Part shown: positions 59,370 to 64,000 of the stretch, in pieces
Position numbering within the stretch: position 1 is the first letter of the stretch
Layout: each line of letters begins with the position of its first letter
Assembly: GCF_004570385.1 (NCBI RefSeq)
Contig: NZ_SPQL01000001.1
Span: 248,001-312,000 of the forward strand
Length of the DNA stretch: 64,000 nt
DNA from: Blastococcus sp. CT_GayMR19
GTDB taxonomy: Bacteria; Actinomycetota; Actinomycetes; Mycobacteriales; Geodermatophilaceae
Direction of reading: 5' to 3'
Program-made: the position numbers and the translations under genes
The notes under the pieces: generated by a model
The model's database searches: none
Told to the model about the DNA's origin: nothing
Seen by the model: the letters and a program-made list of their open reading frames with translations, nothing else

Positions 59370-59918
59370 ATGTCCGACGACCGCAGCACAGCGTCGACCC
59401 GAACAGACCACCTGCGCTGTGGCTGCTGTGGACAGGCCCGCGCACGAAGCCGTCTGGCGGAACTCGGCGATACCCCGGGGACCTTCATCTGCACCCGCTG
59501 CGCGCTGTGGGCCGCCGGTCGGATCGCCCGCTCCTCGCGACTGGGCAAGCTCCGCCGTCGGCTACCGCACCGACACCCAAGACCCGGCGTGCTGACGGCC
59601 GTCCCTGTGCTCGCCGCGACCGACCTCGACCGAACCGCTGAGCTCTACAGCGCAGCCGGCTTCGACGTGACGGGCCGCCACGACGGATACCTGGTCTTGC
59701 ACGCCGGACCCGTCGAGCTGCACTTCGCCCAGGACCAGGAGACCACACCTGGCGCTTGCTACTTCCACGTCACCGATGTCGCCACAGTGCGGGAACGGCT
59801 CGAGGCCATGGTGGCCGGCTCCACCGGACCGTTGGGCGACACCGACTACGGCCTACGAGAGTTCTGGTTCACCGACCCCGACGGCAACCGGGTCCGCTTC
59901 GGCTCCCCAGTCAGCTAG
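59370..59918 (+). CDS. VOC-family protein with N-terminal zinc ribbon
   Basis: 182 aa from ATG 59370, GAGAGG upstream. Residues 16-48 carry CGCCGQARARSRLAELGDTP and FICTRCALW, a CxxC...CxxC ribbon. Residues about 68-182 are one VOC (glyoxalase/bleomycin-resistance) domain: TAVPVLAATDLDRTAELYSA, GFDVTGRHDGYLVLHAGPVE, ELHFAQDQ, and REFWFTDPDGNRVRFGSP. Such proteins bind antibiotics or metals or catalyse small-molecule chemistry; with mer genes next door, thiol or metal handling is possible but unproven. Its stop overlaps the merR stop on the other strand. Confidence 0.8.
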   Translation: MSDDRSTASTRTDHLRCGCCGQARARSRLAELGDTPGTFICTRCALWAAGRIARSSRLGKLRRRLPHRHPRPGVLTAVPVLAATDLDRTAELYSAAGFDVTGRHDGYLVLHAGPVELHFAQDQETTPGACYFHVTDVATVRERLEAMVAGSTGPLGDTDYGLREFWFTDPDGNRVRFGSPVS

Positions 59919-60304
59919 AGGTAGCGACAGACAGTCGCGGGATCGCAGCGGGCCGGCTCGACCGTGGTCGCGTCCGCCTGCAGCTGGGCAACCGTGCCCC
60001 GCAGCTCCTGGAGCTCGGCGATCTGACGGTCCAGGTCACTCAGTCGGTCGCTGAGCAGCTCCTGCACGTGCTCACATGGCGCCTGGCCGCCGTCGCGGAT
60101 CTGCAGGATCTCTCGGATTTGCGCGAGGGTCAGCCCCGCGCTCTGGCTGCGGCGGATGAAGGCGAGGCGGCTGATGATCTCGGGCGGGTAGTCCCGGTAG
60201 CCCGCCCCCGTTCGGTCCGGAGACGGCAGTAGCCCTGCCTCTTCATAGAAGCGCAGCGCCTTGGTCGTGGTCCCGGTGGCCTCCGCTAATTCACCGATCC
60301 TCAT
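59915..60304 (-). CDS. merR: MerR-family mercury-responsive regulator
   Basis: 129 aa from an ATG at 60304. The N-terminal HTH is MRIGELAEATGTTTKALRFY, then EEAGLLPSPDRTGAGYRDYP and a dimerisation helix (LSDLDRQIAELQELRG). Cysteines in QAPCEHVQ and in the C-terminal PARCDPATVCRYL give the three-Cys arrangement by which MerR binds Hg(II). Divergent from merA. The perfect dyad at 60334-60357 between TTGACC and the probable -10 fits a MerR operator in an over-long spacer. Confidence 0.87.
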   Translation of the reverse strand: MRIGELAEATGTTTKALRFYEEAGLLPSPDRTGAGYRDYPPEIISRLAFIRRSQSAGLTLAQIREILQIRDGGQAPCEHVQELLSDRLSDLDRQIAELQELRGTVAQLQADATTVEPARCDPATVCRYL

Positions 60305-60331
60305 GATCCCGTCCGTCCCGCCAACATGCAC

Positions 60332-60363
60332 TTGACCTTCCCCTGCACTGGAAGGTCCAACCT
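60332..60363 (+). promoter_or_regulatory. MerR-type operator and merA promoter
   Basis: GACCTTCC (60334-60341) and GGAAGGTC (60350-60357) form a perfect 8-8-8 dyad. A -35-like TTGACC starts at 60332, and a -10-like CAACCT lies about 20 bp on. Operators lying inside a long spacer are typical of MerR-activated promoters. Confidence 0.7.
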
Positions 60364-60401
60364 AAGTCGAGTCCGTCAATGCGAGGCGCAGGAGGTGCAC
60401 G

Positions 60402-61793
60402 GTGGACAAGGACTACGACGTCGATCTGGCGGTGATCGGTTCAGGTGGCGCGGCGATGTCCGCGGCCATCGCCGCCCGTCAGGCAGGCGCCAGCGTGGTG
60501 CTGATCGAGCGGGCGACCCTGGGCGGTACCTGCGTGAACATCGGCTGTGTCCCGTCCAAGACGCTTCTGGCCGCGGCCGGCGCCCGTCACAGCGCGGCCA
60601 CCAATCCCTTCGCCGGCGTCCCGACGTCCGCCGGAGGAGTGGACCTGGCCGCCTTGATTGCGCAGAAGGACGAACTCGTCGCCGACATGCGCCAGGCCAA
60701 GTACGCCGACGTCGCTGCCGCCTACGGCTTCGAGGTCCGCCCCGGCCACGCGCGATTCCTCGACCGCGACACGATGGCCGTCAACGGCGAGCCGCTGCGG
60801 GCCCGGGCCTACCTGCTGGCGACCGGCGCGGAGCCGGCCCGGCCGGATCTGCCCGGCCTGGGCGCCGTGGATTGCCTGACGTCCACGACCGCGATGGAGC
60901 AGACCGAGCTGCCCGAGTCGCTCGTCGTGATCGGCGGCGGTTTCGTCGGGATGGAGCAGGCTCAGCTCTTTGCCCACCTGGGCGCGAGGGTCACGATCGT
61001 GGGTCGCCTGGCTCCCCACGCCGAGCCGGAACTGACCGAGATCCTCCGGAGAGTGTTCGCCGACGACGGCATCACGGTGTTCGAGGAGCACGCCACCGAG
61101 GTCCGCTCGGACTCAGGCGGTGTCCTCGTCACGACAGCGTCCGGCCACGAGGTGCGCGGCCAGCGGTTGCTGGTCGCTACCGGGCGTCGGGCGCGTACCG
61201 AAGCTCTGAATCTCGACGCGGGTGATGTGAAGACCGACGGTCGTGGCTTCGTCGCCGTCGACGAGCACCAGCGCACCTCCAATCCTCGGGTCTTCGCTGC
61301 CGGCGACGTCTCGGGCGCTCCGCAGTACGTCTACGTCGCCGCTGCCGGCGGCCGCGTCGCCGCTCTGAACGCGCTGGCCGGTAGCCCGGCGGAGGGGCAG
61401 GCCAGCATCGACTACACCGGCCTTCCTGCCGTGATCTTCACCCGGCCACAACTGGCCTCGGCCGGGCTCACCGAGACCGAGGCGATCGAGCGGGGCCACG
61501 TCTGTGAGTGCCGAGTGCTCGGCTTCGACGACGTGCCCCGGGCACTGGTCAACCGGGACACCCGCGGCGCGCTCAAGGTCGTCGCCGACGCCGAGACCGG
61601 CCGGGTGCTCGGCGTGCACGCGCTCGGCGAGGGCGCCGGCGAGATCATGCTGGCCGCGACCTACGCGATCAAGGCGTCCATGACCGTCGACGAGGTGGCC
61701 GACACCTGGGCGCCCTACCTCACGATGGCCGAGAGCCTGCGGATCGCAGCCGGCCTTTTCCGGAATCAGATGCCGACGTCCTGCTGTGCCTGA
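60402..61793 (+). CDS. merA: Mercury(II) reductase
   Basis: 463-aa flavoprotein from GTG 60402 with AGGAGG upstream. It reduces Hg(II) to Hg(0) with NADPH. FAD motif VIGSGGAAMSAAIAARQAG, redox pair C44/C49 in GGTCVNIGCVPSKT, NADPH motif VVIGGGFVGMEQAQLFAHLG, FAAGDVSGAPQYVYVAAAGG, and the C-terminal vicinal pair C461-C462 (TSCCA) that delivers Hg(II). The N-terminal NmerA domain is absent, as in many actinobacterial forms. It is followed by merB. No merT or merP transporter is seen in the window. Confidence 0.94.
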   Translation: MDKDYDVDLAVIGSGGAAMSAAIAARQAGASVVLIERATLGGTCVNIGCVPSKTLLAAAGARHSAATNPFAGVPTSAGGVDLAALIAQKDELVADMRQAKYADVAAAYGFEVRPGHARFLDRDTMAVNGEPLRARAYLLATGAEPARPDLPGLGAVDCLTSTTAMEQTELPESLVVIGGGFVGMEQAQLFAHLGARVTIVGRLAPHAEPELTEILRRVFADDGITVFEEHATEVRSDSGGVLVTTASGHEVRGQRLLVATGRRARTEALNLDAGDVKTDGRGFVAVDEHQRTSNPRVFAAGDVSGAPQYVYVAAAGGRVAALNALAGSPAEGQASIDYTGLPAVIFTRPQLASAGLTETEAIERGHVCECRVLGFDDVPRALVNRDTRGALKVVADAETGRVLGVHALGEGAGEIMLAATYAIKASMTVDEVADTWAPYLTMAESLRIAAGLFRNQMPTSCCA

Positions 61794-61962
61794 GGCTCCC
61801 GAACCCCAGGTAGCGCAGCGGCCGGCTCGCTCTCGGGCGCCGCCCTGATGCTCGTGTGCAGGGCCGCAGCGCCGCCCGGTCGCCGAACGAGCAGAACCTG
61901 GCGCCCGCAGCGACAGCAGCCTGAACTGACTCACCTGCTCCACAGACGAAAGGCACCCGCCC

Positions 61963-62646
61963 GTGACTGAGAACCCGAGACTCATCGGCCGCCTCGACTC
62001 CGCCGGACTGCCGGCAGACAACCTCCTCAACCGCCGAGCGGCCCTGCCCGGCCCGGTCCAGCAGCTGCACCGCCACATCCTCGGGGCCATCGCCTCCACC
62101 GGGACCCCGCCCACCATGGCGCAACTGACCGGCTGGGCCGGAGAGCTGAGCATCGAGTTGTCCCCGGCGCTGCGCGCCCTGGCCGACACCGAGCTCGTCT
62201 TCACCGACACCGAACTCACGACCGTCACCGGAGGCGTGCCCTTTGCCGCCAACAACGTCTCTGCCCACCGTGTCCACATCGCGGGCGGCCCCGCCGTGGC
62301 CGCCAACTGCGCGGTGGACGCCCTCGGCATCCCGGCCATGCTCGGCCGCGACGCCGAGATCCACTCCACCGACCCGCACAACGGCGAGCCGGTCGTGGCC
62401 ACCAGCCGGGCAGGGACGTGGCAGTGGCAACCGGAGAGCGCGGTGGTCTTCGTCGGTTCGAACGGGTCCTCCGGTCCGCTCACGCAGTCCTGCTGCCCGG
62501 TCATCAACTTCTTCACCGACGAGGACAACGCCCGGGCCTACCAGCGTCAGCACCACCTCGACGGCGACGTGCTGACCATGCCGGAGGCCGCCGAGGCCGG
62601 CGCCCTGGTGTTCGGCGAGCTGCTCACCGGGAGAAAACCGGCCTGA
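61963..62646 (+). CDS. merB: Organomercurial lyase
   Basis: 227 aa from GTG 61963. MerB cleaves carbon-mercury bonds and hands Hg(II) to MerA. The catalytic set is visible: C116 and D119 in ANCAVDALGIPAML, and C177/C178 in TQSCCPVINFF. The N-terminal winged-helix-like part (PVQQLHRHILGAIASTGTPP) is also typical. It lies 169 bp after merA on the same strand. With merR and merA it gives broad-spectrum (organic and inorganic) mercury resistance. Confidence 0.93.
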   Translation: MTENPRLIGRLDSAGLPADNLLNRRAALPGPVQQLHRHILGAIASTGTPPTMAQLTGWAGELSIELSPALRALADTELVFTDTELTTVTGGVPFAANNVSAHRVHIAGGPAVAANCAVDALGIPAMLGRDAEIHSTDPHNGEPVVATSRAGTWQWQPESAVVFVGSNGSSGPLTQSCCPVINFFTDEDNARAYQRQHHLDGDVLTMPEAAEAGALVFGELLTGRKPA

Positions 62647-62680
62647 GCCCCTCATCCCGCGACCCAAGCAAGGAGATCCG

Positions 62681-64000
62681 ATGAGCGAGCACGTCGACGT
62701 TGCCGTCATAGGCATGGGGCCCGGTGGCGAGGTCGCGGCCAGCAGACTGCTGGCTGCCGGCCGGCGGGTTGCGGTGATCGAGCGGGAGCTGATCGGCGGT
62801 GAATGCGCCTACTGGGCCTGCATTCCATCGAAGACCGTGCTGCGCCCGCCCGAGGCCGCGGGCGAGGTCGACCGCGTCCAGGGGGCAGACGGCGCCCGCC
62901 TCGATTGGACCGAGGCGCGTGACTACCGGGACTACATGGCGCGCCACCTCGACGACACCCGGCAGGTCCGCGGCTACGCGAAACAGGGCGCCCTCGTCCT
63001 CAAGGGCGAAGCCCGACTACTCGCACCGGGGCGCCTCGACGTCGCCGGCCGTGAGCTGACCGCCGACCACGTCATCGTGGCCACCGGCTCCGACGCCGCC
63101 GTCCCGCCCATCGACGGCCTCGACACCGTCACGACGTGGACGAACCGGGAGACCTACACAGCCCACGACCTGCCCGCTCGGGCCGTCATCGTCGGCGGCA
63201 GCGCCGTAGGGGTAGAAACCGCTCAGTTCCTGACCCGCTTCGGCGTGCAGGTCACCCCCGTTCAGCGCAGCGAACGACTCCTTCGCCGGGAAGAACCCCG
63301 CGTGGGCGAGCTGGCTCAGAAGTACCTGAAGGAAGCCGGCGTCGATGTTCGTACCGGTGCCGGGCCCACGCGGGCCTACCGGGAAGGCGCCGACGGCGTG
63401 CTCGATTTGGCCGACGGCACCCAGGCACGCGGCGACGTCGTCATCCTGGCGACCGGCCGCACCCCACGCACCGAAGGGCTCGGGCTCGAAGATGCCGGCG
63501 TCACGCTCGGCGAACGAGGCGAGGTCCTGGTCGACGACCGCTGCCGAGCGGCCGACGGCGTCTGGGCGCTCGGCGACGTCACCGCCGTCATGCCCTTCAC
63601 CCACGTTGCCAAGTACCAGGCCCGCATCGTCGCTGAGGCCATCGTTGGCCGGCCGCGTCCGGCTCACTATGGCGGCATCCCCCGTGTCGTCTTCGCCGAC
63701 CCCGAGATCGCCGCTGCTGGGCTCACCCAGGCCCACGCCGACCAGAGAGACCTGAGCACGGCGGCCGCCGAGATCGACCTGGCCCGGACGATTGCCCGCC
63801 CGTGGACGTACGAGAACAACCCCCGAGGGCACCTGGGGCTCCTCGCCGACAAGGACCGCCGCATCCTCATAGGCGCCTGGGCAATAGGCCCTCAAGCCGG
63901 CGAATGGATCCACCAGGCGTCACTGGCGATCCGCACTCACCTCCCGATCGACACGCTGCTCGATCAGGTCGCTCAGTACCCCACCTACAGCGAGGGGTAT
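62681..64000 (+). CDS. MerA-like pyridine nucleotide-disulfide oxidoreductase, 3' end outside the window
   Basis: At least 440 aa from ATG 62681, with AAGGAG 5 nt upstream. FAD motif VAVIGMGPGGEVAASRLLAA, redox cysteines in GGECAYWACIPSKT, NAD(P) motif AVIVGGSAVGVETAQFLTRF, and WALGDVTAVMPFTHVAKYQA. It belongs to the dihydrolipoamide dehydrogenase/mercuric reductase group but is clearly different from merA upstream (CAYWAC rather than CVNIGC). It is 34 bp from merB, so co-transcribed. Whether a vicinal Cys pair ends the protein cannot be seen. It may be a second reductase for mercury or its thiol complexes. Confidence 0.88.
   Translation, partial: MSEHVDVAVIGMGPGGEVAASRLLAAGRRVAVIERELIGGECAYWACIPSKTVLRPPEAAGEVDRVQGADGARLDWTEARDYRDYMARHLDDTRQVRGYAKQGALVLKGEARLLAPGRLDVAGRELTADHVIVATGSDAAVPPIDGLDTVTTWTNRETYTAHDLPARAVIVGGSAVGVETAQFLTRFGVQVTPVQRSERLLRREEPRVGELAQKYLKEAGVDVRTGAGPTRAYREGADGVLDLADGTQARGDVVILATGRTPRTEGLGLEDAGVTLGERGEVLVDDRCRAADGVWALGDVTAVMPFTHVAKYQARIVAEAIVGRPRPAHYGGIPRVVFADPEIAAAGLTQAHADQRDLSTAAAEIDLARTIARPWTYENNPRGHLGLLADKDRRILIGAWAIGPQAGEWIHQASLAIRTHLPIDTLLDQVAQYPTYSEGY

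Noticed and set aside
1-64000. CRISPR arrays, phage structural genes, conjugation genes
   Set aside because: No regularly spaced direct repeats, and no capsid, tail, relaxase or type IV secretion signatures were seen in any plausible gene.

Overview
The window is high-GC DNA (roughly 70% or more by eye) with dense operons, many GTG starts, ATGA/GTGA overlaps and actinobacterial family signatures: a mycothiol-type DsbA oxidoreductase, a MarR/AmiC-type acetamidase operon, an MtrAB/LpqB-like triad and ECF/STAS signalling. An actinobacterium of the Geodermatophilaceae type (Blastococcus, Geodermatophilus, Modestobacter) fits best. That placement is an inference from gene content, not a phylogeny.

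Positions 1-26.4 kb look like chromosomal backbone. They hold a truncated glycerate kinase gene, an acyl-CoA dehydrogenase and a lipase. Next is a four-gene module (3613-6408) whose first protein fuses an ECF sigma factor, an HX3CX2C zinc motif and an RsbT-type kinase, followed by RsbR-, RsbS- and RsbU(N)-like proteins: a stressosome-like unit wired directly to a sigma factor. Then come an amide-utilisation operon (MarR regulator, AmiC-like sensor, APC permease, acetamidase), a DUF4396 membrane protein under a CsoR-like palindrome, two HAD hydrolases, and a glyoxylate/C2 cluster. The cluster contains a FAD/Fe-S oxidase fusion, serine-glyoxylate aminotransferase, a SLC13/MatC permease, a CoA-transferase, a crotonase, an IclR regulator and malate synthase G.

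Positions 26,727-55,667 form an integrated genomic island. It is bounded by an identical 39-bp direct repeat that reads as the 3' end of a tRNA (probably tRNA-Asn), with a tyrosine integrase and an excisionase-like gene at the left end and a shared arm-type motif inside each end. Cargo: GH15 glycosidase, glucose dehydrogenase, LapA-like protein, several STAS proteins, a metallophosphoesterase, a DUF2254 protein, an MtrAB/LpqB-like two-component set, a K+ channel, a DUF421 protein, a haloacid dehalogenase, a DsbA protein, an ABC exporter and NhaA. The cargo is heavily decayed. Broken or truncated copies include STAS, DUF2254, metallophosphoesterase, DUF421, a CPA1 antiporter, haloalkane dehalogenase, peroxiredoxin and an ISL3 transposase. 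The ABC exporter and nhaA share a 25-nt leader motif that looks like a cis-regulatory RNA.

Positions 55.7-64 kb look like a second accessory segment: Zn-finger/HTH protein, lipoprotein, receiver-only response regulator, VOC protein, and a mercury-resistance locus (merR, merA, merB and a second MerA-like flavoprotein cut by the window edge). Because neither 39-bp repeat has a full tRNA attached, the intact tRNA probably lies beyond the right edge and this segment may be a tandemly inserted second island.
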